From: Rhabdornis inornatus | Lineage: Eukaryota; Chordata; Aves; Passeriformes; Rhabdornithidae | Assembly: GCA_013397075.1 (NCBI GenBank) | Contig: VWZS01006719.1 | Span: 930,257 to 994,256 of the forward strand | DNA: 64,000 bases | Direction of reading: 5' to 3' | Shown here: in pieces, positions 50,969-62,500 of the stretch | Position numbering within the stretch: position 1 is the stretch's first letter | Layout: every line of letters starts with the position of its first letter | Translations under genes and position numbers: made by a program | Notes under the pieces: generated by a model | What the model was told of the DNA's origin: nothing | Seen by the model: only the letters and a program-made list of their open reading frames with translations | Database searches by the model: none

Positions 50969-53900
50969 TCTGTTTTTAAATAGCTTGACAAAACCCATCC
51001 ATTGGTACTCTGAGTTCAATTGTAAACAGTTACAATACATTACCGCTGTGTATTGATTTTGTACATTAACCTACTTGCAAGTGACAAACCATAAGACAAG
51101 GCAAACTGAAATGCAGTGTACTAAGATGTACTAACAACGCCGTAACTGAAAATACTCCAAAGACTGATGTGTAACTCCCTCCTGTGGTGTGAGTGAGCAG
51201 CTTCGCAGTCAACAGCTTCTGGCAGCTTGGGGAGCACTCCCGATATTCCAAAGTTCAGATTTCAAGTCTACTTTGGAAACTTCTCTCCCAAGTTAAAAGT
51301 GTCACAATACAGTTTTAAAATACATACAAAGTTGTAAACATATTTCTCTGGAACAAAAAAATAAATGGTTTGTGCCAGCCTTCTTCACCTCCCACATTGC
51401 AATTAAAAAAATAACAAGAATTTTTAAAAAATAGGGCCAAAGACCAAGGCCATAGACTAAAATTGTGCAGAGATGACATCACAGTTTACAGGAAGTATTG
51501 AGTATCAGCATTGAAAATTAGTCACCATCAGGTAGGAGAACCCATTTTCAATAAATGGTTTCACTCAACTTCAAGTGATGAATCAGGCACTAAATATTCA
51601 ATTTCCCTACTTTTAAGAACAAAAGCTTAAATTAAATTTAGGAATTATGTTTTATAATAGCTAAAATTGACTACAAACATAAAATTAAACACTGATACTT
51701 TTGCAAGTTTGGGTTTTGACCACTTTTGTTATCAAGTTTATAGCAATCTTCCAAAAAGAAGTAATTTGCAAAACAGACTATACATAAATAGAGATCATAC
51801 AAATAAAATTGACCTTTTCAAGGCAGATTTTCTTTGTGGAAGTCCCTCTGGTCTTTTTCTAAGATGTTTTAACTTTTAAATTTATTTTGTCGTTAACAAT
51901 GAAATATCTATCTTAGTCTGAAACTTGTATCACTAATTCCTAAAAGATTAAGATAATTGAGATTTTCAGATGCAGTAGAGGATTAATTTCAAAATACAAT
52001 AGGATTTGCTTTTACCAGTGCAGGCTGGTAAAGGATAGCATTATTCTAGCACTTCTGTATTTATTATTCTCATTTTCACACTGTCAGGAGATTGATATCT
52101 ATAACCTTGTAATTTAAGTATGAAAGTTGATCATAAATATCAATATTTTCATAGGCAACATTTGGTTTATTTTAAAGTTCTGTTAAGTGCAGTTCTTCCT
52201 TGAGGATTAGAGGCTCTGCAGTCTAAAAAGGGTTCTCCTCCCACCCCTAGTTACTGACTGTGCATCACAGAAACTAGTGGCAGAACACATTTTATTCTGT
52301 GCACTCTTAGGGGGGAGAAAATGGTTTTAAAATATTCAGTGAATGCGCTCTTTTAATTTTTTTGAAAAGTTAGTACACTAAGTTCTAATCTTAATGTATT
52401 TTGTAAGCCCCAAATTGTAGCTGCAGTTCTCAGCTGTCAGAGGTACCACATACTCAAATTAAATACTGGATTTTAATTAAAGCAGCTGTTTTGAAGAAGA
52501 AAAAAGCAGAAATATGTCACATTGACTACATATTGCTCTGTCAGTTAAACCACCTGTCATAAACCCTAATGAGAGACTATGGACTCTTACATCTCTACAT
52601 GGTTTCTGTCAATTTGGTGTGCATAATTAATTACAGGACAGTGTTTCTGAGGTGGAACAAAATATCAGCATATGCTTATGCAGAGAAATTATAGGGAGAG
52701 AAATACATGCATGACCAGGCCATAAAAACAAAAGGAGCAGCCTGACAATAAGATTAGATATTAGGAGTACATACAGGCTTGCTTCTTCCAAAAATTAAAT
52801 GTGTTACCTGTAAGGGGCAAAGGTGGAGAGAAGAAGAAAGGAAACAAACTTTGGCAAAGTTTAAGGAAGTGCTGTCTTTATAGCCCTAATAATAACTTAT
52901 TAAAAAGAGAGAAATAAACCACAAACAACAAACCACCAAACCTCAAACAACAGCAAAACCAAACCCAACACTGAAAAAGCAAAAGGCTAAAAAATGTCTA
53001 CAGCTAGAACTGTCCCCTGTGCAGGATGATGCAGACACACGATTGCTAAGATTGCACTGGCTAAAACCACACAGAGAAGTAACACCACCATCTCTACTGC
53101 ATTTAGCACTGCAACGTCAGAAAGTAAATAAGCATTTGCATAAGCATCCCAGCATCATACTGTGGTAAAACACTTTATCTGCATGCAGAGCTCGGTGCAC
53201 ACACATTTAAAAGTATATTTTCTTTTCAAAGCAGTACACCATATAGTAAATTCTCACTCAAGTGTAACTACTAGGAAATAGTCTAAATACTGAGTATTTT
53301 CTTATTTCTTTTCTAATGGCAGAAATAAAACTTTGCTATGTGGTGCAGGAAGGATCTGGATGCTAATCAATGAAATTTTAGATACCACAAATTGTTTAGT
53401 AGAACCCTGACATTTTGCTTAGAAATAACTTTTTTCTAGAGAAGGATGAGAGACAAAAATACAGAAATACGAAGGCAACTCCTGGTTGAGTATAAAGGTC
53501 CCTTACCCCTACTAAGACTGTTATTTTTCTGTACTATAATAATCATCTGAGACAGCCCTAATAGCACAGTAACTCAGGAAAGTTTTCTACATTGGACATA
53601 GTGAAGCCATGAAACTCCACACAAACTGGCTCTTGGCCAAGACACCTTCCATCTTTTGAGATGAGTTAATATCAAAACATCTGTAAGAAGAGAACAACAC
53701 CCTAAACCATATAGTTTTAGATTTATCTATATTTTCAAAGGATGGATGCCATCCTTCAGGTTCCCTATTCTCCCTCCAGACAGGAAAAGCCATTTAAACA
53801 TTGTCTCAGTCAGGGCAGGCAAGTTCTGTTAGTGCAAGAACAGCGCTTTCAATCCATGTCCTCCCCAGGCTTAAAGTGCAGTATATTACATGAGATTTTA

Positions 53901-55498
53901 ACATACCAAACTATCCTTTATTTGAATTTCAGAAGGAATGTTCAAGTTAAAATTACCTCTTAAGTTTCAAGCAATAAAGTTCAAGGTACATAAACTATCT
54001 TAAAAATTATTAAATCCACTTACTTAAGTATTCTTTGCATCTTATGTTCAATATACATGTAATACACAACAAACATCCATTACTTCACTTAGCTATATTG
54101 TATTTAAAGTGATCCTGCAATAAGTGATGAAAGGCCACACACTCAAACAAGACTTTGCTTAAAACAGGACTGTATTAGCTGGACTGTGATACATAACACA
54201 ATTCAGTATTTCAAGATCTCCTCCTCCATAGGCTTGTCAATAAGAAAACTCTTGGCACTCTGCTGTACACACATTTAAGTTCTAGTTTATTGGTGGTGTC
54301 TCTCATGTTTCATTTCCCCCCTCCTTTGAAATCATGAAAACAAGGGTGCAGTAAAAATGCATTGATGTTTTTATGCCTTTAGCTACTCCTCTTGCCTATT
54401 AACCTGACAATCTCACCTACAAGTTCTTGTATAGAACCATGGTTCCCAAAACATGTAGCTCCCAAATGACATACAGCAGAGAATGTTCCAGGCCAAACCA
54501 GTCAGCTGCACAAACAAAGTCTCAAGTAACAACTGCAGGTACAGCTGTGCCAATTGATCCTTTGTACATGAGGTCCAAGCACGGAAGTTTTGGGTGCAGG
54601 ACTGTATTCATGCACATGTTAAGGTAAGGCTCACTGTACAGGGTATGGCTGTACCTATGGAGCTGCATACAGAGATTAATATGAAGTTACACAATGTTGC
54701 CTTTAGCAATCAAGCCAGCCTAAACAGGCTCCAACCCCTCCCCTGCCTTCATTCCTCTCCTTTCAGCTCTGCCAAGTGTTTTTTTGGGTCAAGATACAGG
54801 CAGACAGCAGCTTAACACCGTGACTCCAAGTCACAGACATTTGGAGAAGTGTCTTTTTTTCTGGTGTTCTGGGATGTCAGATCCACATCACTTCAGGAAT
54901 CTTGAACCTCTGCAACACCACACGTTAAATTGTGTTAATACCACTCACACAAGGCTGGTAAGTTCCACCAGTGGAGATGAGAGTGAGTAGCTTGACTAAG
55001 AGGGAACCATTACTGTCACAGTAATTACTTAAAATACATAATCCAGTAGTATTTTGGGAGTTTTGGTCACTTTGTAACAGGTAATTGCATGGTCAAAAGT
55101 CTACAATTAAACAATCATTTAAATGCACACCAGGAAAAAGTTATTTTCTAAATTAAAGTAAGTGGCTTTTCATCCCTTTTAGCATCCAAAAGAAAGAATC
55201 AGCCAATGGGGATCATAAAAACACAACATATCATTTAAAAACTAATATATCTTATTTTCAGCACTCAAGATTTAAAAATTTCAACACTTCTCTCCCTAAG
55301 ACTGATAACCAGCATCTTATCTTCATAATCAAGGACTTCTCTACACGTGTGTTAACAGTCCAATAACCACCACACTGGAAACTACTGGCTTTCCAGGTAA
55401 GTTCAGTTCAAACTAAATGCAACATAATTTCCTCTTTCCAAGATAAAGCAAGACCAGCTGGAAAAAAGGATACCTAGTATGTGAATCACTGCCATGGC

Positions 55499-55504
55499 TT
55501 TATT
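55499..55504 (-). terminator. Candidate proximal polyadenylation signal (minus strand)
   Basis: AATAAA on the minus strand, about 0.9 kb downstream of the stop codon at 56,412. A plausible 3' end for the FAM220A-like transcript but not supported by anything beyond the hexamer. Confidence 0.3.
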
Positions 55505-56411
55505 CTACATTAAGTCCTCACTTTTAAGTCAGAGTCAAGGGGATGCTGCAATACCTCTCTCTTTATGTGAACCTTTATAGCACATTAAGCTGACCTACAA
55601 CAATGCCCCTGCTGAGAATTTTGGACATTGAGTTCAAAGTTTGACCTACTACACAATGAGTTCCTCCACTGAAGTGCCAACAGGAGCCTATTCCTCAAAA
55701 TTCTATTCACCAGCAGCTCTATGGATTCCAGCATTCTTGCCCCATTCTTTGACAAACTTCATTGTCAGAAGCCTGTCCCAAAGCCAAAGTCAACAGGCCC
55801 AGAAGTTATTACTGTATTTCAGCAATAATAATCACTTTTCAAAGGAAAAAAAACTGGTTTAGAAAGTTGTTTACAGTGTCTATTGTAGCACAATAAAGCT
55901 CACAAGGTATTGTTAAATTAGAGCAGTACCATCCTTGGAAAAGAATGCTGCTGAGAATTAATGCTGTATTGAAGACCACCTCCCAACAGCTTTCCAGTTC
56001 AGAGTGTTCTAAGGACTGATACATTAGTTGCTGTTGGATTCAGAGCAGGAATTCAATTCTACAAGAAACAAGTTTCATTGGAAATGAGTATAAATAGTAG
56101 TAGCCAGAACACTCCACTAATACAAAAACTCTACAGAAAACAAAGGATCTGTGCTAATCAAGTTGGGTTGTAGTTTAGTGTTAACAGCAGACCTGCAGAA
56201 GTCCCGGAGTCTGAAGATTATTAAGTTCTTTACAGTCAGATGCAGCTATTCATTACCAAAAACAAAAGTCCCTATTCTTCCAACAGCCAGTTTAACTAGC
56301 AATTATACAACTATTGTTTTTACTTCAGCTATCTAATTTTCACTAAAACCTGAACTGTAACCTTGTCTCTCTTATCTTCTGCTAATATTAAAAATAGTAG
56401 TTATTAAAATC

Positions 56412-57200
56412 TCAGTACTTTTTTACCTTCACTACTGCATACCAGAGATCTGCTAGTGCAAAAGCTAGCACAGAGATTACTAGCTGTGTGATGTGAAAAT
56501 TATTAGTCACATATTGTATATTCAAAAGTATTTGCTCGTATCCAAGTGTTTGCTCTGAAGATACAAGGTTTAAGCAACAAAGAAAAAAACGTGGTTTCTG
56601 GTTGTTTGAGATTCCCATAGCAGAGTTGTTCAGAGAAGTAACTGGATTAGAACAGGGATCAGGGAGTCCACCGAGCTCCAGTGCTTTAAAAAATACAAAC
56701 TGCAATTCATTCTCTTTGCTACTGCTCATTTCTAACCCCAGAAGCCACAGGTTTTTATTAGACTGCAAATTTCCCAGCCAGAATTGTGCAAAACATACAA
56801 AGTTGTTGTCTCCTGGGCAGCATGAGCTGAAGTCTCCAGAAATGCTACAAGCTTCTTCCAGCCAGCCCGTTACTGAAATGCTACCAAGGCAGTGATAAAC
56901 CCTATCGAGACTGTCTTTCCCAGAAGAAAAATGCAGATGAAATGAATCCTTCCAAGGAACAGCTGCACTTGAGTTCGTCGCTGCTGATTCACTGAAACTC
57001 AGAGGCATTTCCTTGCCAACAGAAGATGGAGGTATAGTATTAAACAGAGAACAATTCCTGGTGTTATATAATTCTTGTAAACTACTACTATGATTTTGAG
57101 AACTGTCCAACATGGAATGCACGTGTGTCAGATGAGCTGCTGGCTTTCGATGATCTGGGCCATTGTCACATACTCGTTTCTGGGTAAAATCTTTCTTCAT
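56412..57200 (-). CDS. FAM220A: FAM220A-like protein (SIPAR family), single coding exon
   Basis: This 262-aa frame starts at an ATG in good context (A at -3). An ORF caller may extend it upstream to a GTG, but the first ATG is preferred. It is preceded by a strong acceptor (pyrimidine tract then TTTAG|G, exon start 57329), so a noncoding first exon is likely. The protein is Ser/Cys-rich with a hydrophobic C-terminal segment, ITQLVISVLAFALADLW, followed by a basic tail. That end aligns loosely with the C-terminus of human FAM220A as I recall it (an IT...LA...F.LA..L pattern). Human FAM220A has 259 aa, a single coding exon, and lies beside CYTH3 on the same strand, all matching here. In mammals it binds STAT3 and promotes its dephosphorylation. 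The identity rests on synteny, length and weak similarity; alternatives include a lineage-specific gene. Confidence 0.6.
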   Translation of the reverse strand: MKKDFTQKRVCDNGPDHRKPAAHLTHVHSMLDSSQNHSSSLQELYNTRNCSLFNTIPPSSVGKEMPLSFSESAATNSSAAVPWKDSFHLHFSSGKDSLDRVYHCLGSISVTGWLEEACSISGDFSSCCPGDNNFVCFAQFWLGNLQSNKNLWLLGLEMSSSKENELQFVFFKALELGGLPDPCSNPVTSLNNSAMGISNNQKPRFFLCCLNLVSSEQTLGYEQILLNIQYVTNNFHITQLVISVLAFALADLWYAVVKVKKY

Positions 57201-57329
57201 AGTCCTAGAGCACACCAGCACAGCTTTGCTGCTTCACAACTGGCTGGATTTGAAGCGTGACTGACTCTAGGTGCAGCATACAGCAGAAGCAGCACAGCAA
57301 GTCACAAGTCAATGGATCTCTATATGGAC
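57201..57329 (-). other. FAM220A: 5' UTR part of the FAM220A-like coding exon
   Basis: This lies between the predicted acceptor (AG at 57331-57330) and the ATG at 57200. The acceptor has a clean pyrimidine tract and no competing AG immediately before it. Confidence 0.55.
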
Positions 57330-58867
57330 CTAAAGAGAAAAACTGCAGAAAGTTACTACACTGATACCCCAGTTTCCTGGTTCCCAGTGTATTGAACCAA
57401 AAATAATTAAAAATCTTCCACATTAAGAATAACCCAACTATAGAAAGTAATAGTTGTTCCAACAGACAAGTTTCCCTGCAGGCTGCTTGAGCACATCCAG
57501 AGGGTAGGAAGTGCTCAAATACCAGCTGCCCTTCTGTAGTTTCAGTTTAATCTGCTACAAGTTCTCTTTTGGTGACAGGCATGAAAGTGAGTCAGCAAAT
57601 GAGCAGCCAGAGAGATCTGCTGTGTAACAGCAGCGTTTCCCTTAACCAATAAAAACACAGGCTGGGACTGATTAGAGGCTTAACATGAAAGGTTAATATT
57701 AAAGTAATCCTCCTGTAAACAGAAGTGCAAGCTGAAATCAGACACAGAGGACTGGAAATCAACAATGTAGGACAAACAGCTTCCCGGAGGGAACTGGTCA
57801 GACTGGCTGCGCCAGCACAGTTAGCAGGTATCAGCTGTAGCACAAAGGACGAGCTGGTGGTGTTCCAGGAGAACCATTCTGTACCAACACCGATAACGAG
57901 CAAAGACAAGGCTTTTTCAGCTACCAAGGTTACTAGGCTACGTGTGCAACTCCTGGCCATCTGGCTCATTTTCAAGCTTCAGAATTGTAGGGCAAATCCC
58001 CAAAATAAAAATAGGAGACGCCACATTTTGATTTCTTCCCATTTCAAATTATCTTTTACAAGTAACAAACTCCCACCAGACTTGTTTTTCAACCCTTGCC
58101 CACTGGCCAGATGTCAAAACTTCCATTACAGCTATGTTTACGAGGAGAAAGTGTCCAATTCCTGGCTAGAACAGATGTTTGTAGTGACAGTGCACAGCCT
58201 GCTTCTGTTGCAAGTTAAAAGTAAATCTTTCATTTCATCACAAAAACAATGAAACTCCAACCCCACAACAGGTCAAAGCTGTGTTAGAGAGTTCCACGTT
58301 CTGCAGAAACAGCCGAGATACAAATTAAACTGAACGATCTTTTTCATGCAATAACATTGCTATTTAAAACTGTCTGCATTTTCCATGCTGCAACTGTTCT
58401 TGATTTCAAAAAACCCAATAAACTGATGAAGGAAATTGGTTTTTCGCTTCTTACAAGATGTCAGGACCGTGCTATCAAAGTGCATATATTCACAATTTAC
58501 TCCCAGCATTTAAGTCAACTATGGCTTAGGAAAAGGAACAGGAAAGTGTCACGTTTGCTGCTAACACGCAGAGCAAACAGCACAGCGGGGCACTCGCAGC
58601 TGGCACCGGCAAGGGCAAGGCTCCGGGGCTGCATCCGTGCACAACCCAAGGGACACTGCCCGGGTGACACAAGGCAGGGCACAGCCCCCGCCCGGCGCAG
58701 GAACAGGCACTCGTTCAGGCGCGCTCCGCCGTTATTCGGGGCAGCGGCTGCGAACCGCCCCGGGCCCGGCCGGTGACACCGNTGCCGCAGCGCGCGGCTC
58801 TGCTCGCTGCGCATGCGCGAGAGGTGGGCGGGGCGTGGCGCGGATGCCGTTGACGCGGGGCTCTTAC
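57330..58867 (-). other. FAM220A: Predicted intron 1 of the FAM220A-like gene
   Basis: The intron is defined by the acceptor near 57,330 and a CCG|GTAAGAG donor at 58868/58867. It holds a plus-strand open frame of 175 codons (57725-58252) without recognisable features, judged a chance frame. Confidence 0.5.
58808..58818. promoter_or_regulatory. NRF1 binding motif
   Basis: TGCGCATGCGC exactly fits the palindromic consensus YGCGCAYGCGCR of nuclear respiratory factor 1, typical of broad CpG-island promoters. It lies 50 bp downstream of the predicted first-exon donor on the minus strand. Confidence 0.7.
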
Positions 58868-58945
58868 CGGGCCGCCCTCGCGCGCCGCCGCCCCGCCCCT
58901 TGGCCCGGCCCCGCCCTCGGGTGTCGGTGTCGTGTGGGAGCGCGC

Positions 58946-58978
58946 GGGAATCTCTCGGGAATCTCTCGGGAATCTCTC
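58946..58978. repeat. 11-bp tandem repeat, three copies
   Basis: GGGAATCTCTC is repeated three times without mismatch inside the CpG island, close to the likely transcription start of the FAM220A-like gene. Copy number may vary between individuals. Confidence 0.9.
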
Positions 58979-59072
58979 GGGGTTACGGCCGCGATCATCG
59001 AGTCCCGCTCCTGGCCGTGCACAGGGCACTCCCCGAGTCCCGCTATGTGCCTGAGAGCGTTGTCCGGANCGC

Positions 59073-59199
59073 CCCCGCCCACCTGCAGCCGCACGTTGAG
59101 CATCATGGAGGCGACGATGTAGAGGTAGGGGAAGTTGATGCGGAGCTTCCAGGCCAGGTCGAAGAAAATGAGGAGGGTCCTAGTGAGCCCCTTGCAGAA
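59073..59199 (-). pseudogene. SMIM10-family-like coding fragment, bounded by Ns
   Basis: Read on the minus strand from 59199, the block encodes FCKGLTRTLLIFFDLAWKL followed by RINFPYLYIVASMMLNVRLQ. This resembles the conserved core of small integral membrane protein 10 (SMIM10/SMIM10L1), including its single hydrophobic segment, as I remember that family. There is no start or stop. The fragment fills the short block between single Ns at 59069 and 59200, and the flanking DNA does not continue the frame. It is either a real gene interrupted by assembly gaps or a small contig scaffolded to the wrong place. After LQ the sequence becomes GTGGGC, which could also be a splice donor. Confidence 0.5.
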
Positions 59200-59345
59200 N
59201 GCCCCACCCTCTTGAGGAAGAGCCTTCTACTGATACCTGGCTTTAGCCGCCCTTGGGTTATTGTGATTCAACCCATTTTGTGAGGGCGTGACCCAGGTGT
59301 GCTCTCCAGCCTGCTCAGTGACACCTGCACGGGGCGTGGATGTCG

Positions 59346-59563
59346 TAGAATCCCAGAATGGTTTGGGTTGGAAGGACCTTTGAGGCCACCCAGTTCCGCC
59401 CCCTGCCATGGGCAGGGACACCTTCCACTGTCCCAGGTTGCTCCAACCTGGCCTTGGACACTGCCAGGGCTGAGGCAGCCGCAGCTTCTCTGGGCAGCCT
59501 GTGCCGGGGCCTCACCTCTCTCTCATGGGGGAATTTTCTCGTAGCATCTAAGCCCACTCTCAT
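59346..59563 (-). mobile_element. CR1 LINE, 5'-truncated 3' tail
   Basis: On the plus strand it starts TAGAATCCCAGAATGGTTTG, then has CCATGGGCAGGGACACCTTCC and GGTTGCTCCAACCTGGCCTT. These are standard CR1 3' UTR modules, and it breaks off after about 220 bp. It appears less diverged than the copy near 29.9 kb. It lies just upstream of the FAM220A-like promoter. Confidence 0.92.
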
Positions 59564-62500
59564 TGTGAAATGTTGATAATGGTTTCTGGGTTTGGGTGCT
59601 TTTTACTGTAATATTGTTGTTTACACAGCCATGTGATGAATTCAGTGAGCCAGCTACTGTCACAAGGACACGCTTTGCTTTGCCTTTCAGACCAATTCTT
59701 GAGTTACATAATGAATTAAAAATACACTGTTCAGGTCCGGGTTACACACAAGATTTAAAAACATTTTGCAAACGTTTTCTAGGAAGGTCTTCGAGATAAA
59801 TTACCATCATGACACTTTTCAAGTAGGCAAAAATGTCCCAAAAGACAAACACTTGACCAATATAATTTTTGGACATGGCCCCATTTTTTTTCCCTAGAAC
59901 TGTTCTTTACAGTTTCTATTCAGTCAGCTTTCAATAACTGAAATGAAACAGAAAAATTAATACATTGATCTAAACTTCTTATAAAATACTAATTTATTGA
60001 CACAGAATCAAGCTGATGTATAGCAAAAGGAAATTCCAGAACAGGATATTTAGCAGCTTTCCTTTATTAATTGGAAAATAGTGTAGGATACACAAAGGTT
60101 AAATCAGGAAGCTGGTTAACTTTGTATTTACCAGTAGATGTCTGCCAGTCTCATTAGTTCTGGCTTGTGTTGCACATTGCAACGGATGTGACACTATCAA
60201 TTTTAAAATCTTGATTAAGAGTAAATTACTTTCTACACTAAAATAGCCAATATAATTACTAAATTAGGTCATAATAACAAGTTAGCATCAGTATTTATTT
60301 TGATCTAATTATTTCATTAAATAGTGAGATTGATAAAACACTCTTTAGCTTTCCAACAAAGAAATTAGCAGATAATGCAATTGAATACCAATTGAAGAGA
60401 TTTACCAGATTTTGTCATGTGAAGATTTGGAAATTAGCTAATTATTTTGATAGTGAAACTAAACCTCAAAGGCATCCCACACTTCCTCTTTTGATTTCAG
60501 CTCTGTCATGGTGGTAAAATCATTTTCAATTTAGCTAAAACACTGATTACTTTAGTACGCAGAAGTCCAAAACTATTGATGTGCAATTTGCAGCTGATGC
60601 CTGTAGAGATAATTTTCCATCACTTTAATGCCATCATCTCACTTTTGCTTCTCAACCCTGACTTGTGTTTTTCCATTGCACCAGAGAACATCTTTATGTT
60701 TTCTAAACTGTTCATGTTTTATTTCATTTTACCTAAAATTTCTTCTCAGGTATTCAGATATTCCTCTATTCAAAGAAAAAATGTTGTGAGTTAACATTTC
60801 TGAGTTGTTACATTTTCAAAACGTCTCCTTAAGCTTTCTCAATGTATATCCATAATACTTAGTAGTTCCTCATAGGTTTATGAAGAAATTCCTTTTCTTG
60901 GCTCTGCAGCATGACACAGAACAATCCTTGTCCTTGAGATCAGGTCTCCAGGCCTCTCTCCAAGAACTAATAATGACACAGATAAACTGTGAACAGTGAG
61001 TGTGCAAATGAGACAGAGTTTGTGGTTCTTTATGCTTACAGTTCTTTCTTTCTGGTGCCTTTTATGTCCACTGCTATGTAGGCAAAAATTACATTAACTG
61101 ATTGCAAAAGACTGAATCCAAACAGGCACTTGGAAGAAGGGAAAAGTCAAATATTTTAGATTGAATAAAATGGAAGTTGTTAAAAAAAAAAAAAAGCCAA
61201 ATAGTTCCAACAAACCCCTTCTTGTGAGTGGGGTTTTTAGGAGTGAAAGGAAACTTGTCATCAGCTGTGGTGGCCTGTCTGCTGCTACCATGCCTTCCTT
61301 CCCCAGCAGTGACTTGCCAGGACACTCCAGAGTCCCAGGCACTCCTCAGAGAATTTATTGTCCCTGGTGACAGAAGCACTGAGTTTGTGATGACATCGAG
61401 CAGAGAGCCCTCCCTCTCCAAAACCTCTTAGAAACCGACCAGCACAACACGCTGGATTTGCACAACAGGACGTGTGCAAGTTACAGTCACATACCCGGGA
61501 GGCCACTGACAACAGGGACAGCTCCTACACAGCTGCAGGGTTATAACAGGGTTGCACACAGAAACACAGCGACATTTAAAAGGCACAACACAGGTATTTT
61601 TAATCAGTTTATTAAAGGCTGGATCTCACAATAATTCAAAATACCCAAGTGCCAGCAGTAAGCAGAAATACCCAAAAATACCCAGCTGCATCTCTTGGTA
61701 AAACAGAAAGAAGATGGTTGCTATATGTCACTGTTAGCCTGGAGTGTTTTACAAACAGAACAATTTTGTAATTTTTGTATTTCGGAAGTGGGGAATAAAT
61801 CAAATATCTTATTATGGGAAGTTTTCCTTTTCACCAAAATTGTAACTTAGCAGCTTATCAGTATAAAATCACTGGGGAAAAAAACACTGTCAGTTTTAAT
61901 ACAATTTGTATATTCAATTTATGCTAAAATAAGCTATTTTGTATTTGTTTATTATATCTATTACTCTTATAAGTTCTTCAGAATTTCCATAAATCGTCCC
62001 AGCGAGTAATAGATACCAGAATATATCATCACTTTTTGACAATTGTCTTATTTCTGTAATAAATGTGCATTTCTGTTTCAAATGTTGACCATGCTATATG
62101 ATGAACCCCTGATTTTAATTTCTGGCTTTGATCTAATACGTTATTTGAAGCTGTCTGGTTTTTGTCTTGCTTTCTACTGCAAGAGAAGCTGTTCATGGGA
62201 TGTGAGTCACAGCTGTGCAGCATGACAAGGGGAAGTAGGCTTCTTCCCATTCCATCTGTTCTCAGACAAACCGACCACAGAAGGTTTGGTCCTTTTTTAG
62301 GTCCTAGCTCTGCTGAAGTCCATAAGCTTGTCTGCAAGTCTGGAGCAAAACAAACACTAAATCTTTCTAAGGAAACCAGGGGCCAGATCGCAGCTTGTAG
62401 CTTTTGGTTTTATTCATGTGAAAAATGACTGGACAAGGGAAGGCAGCAAAACTAGTAATACCAAATTGGCTTATGTCATGGTTAAACCTTTATATCCCCT

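Larger units (their letters stand above)
40969..56411. other. Intergenic / possible distal 3' UTR of the FAM220A-like gene
   Basis: About 15 kb of AT-rich sequence without a credible coding frame, promoter island or named repeat. A GC-richer patch sits at about 41,270-41,590. Minus-strand AATAAA signals downstream of the 56,412 stop occur at 55499-55504 and 50963-50968. The latter is followed in the minus direction by a GT-rich stretch, so some of this DNA may be 3' UTR. The rest shows nothing I can name. Confidence 0.6.
58560..59110 (-). promoter_or_regulatory. FAM220A: CpG-island promoter of the FAM220A-like gene
   Basis: A GC- and CpG-dense block with GC boxes (around 58,827-58,835 and 58,890-58,900) and a perfect palindromic NRF1 site TGCGCATGCGC at 58808-58818. 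A minus-strand donor CCG|GTAAGAG at 58868 marks the end of a probable noncoding first exon lying at about 58,868-59,000. Single Ns at 58782 and 59069 show that the island was assembled from separate pieces. Confidence 0.65.

Noticed and set aside
57725..58252. 175-codon plus-strand open frame opposite the FAM220A-like intron
   Set aside because: No recognisable motif; it lies antisense in a predicted intron and looks like a chance frame.
59299..59576. Overlapping open frames on both strands near 59.4 kb
   Set aside because: Also a CR1 3' UTR tail.
61089..61512. Frames on both strands in a GC-richer patch
   Set aside because: I considered a lost exon or an LTR, but found no termini, splice signals or family match to support either.
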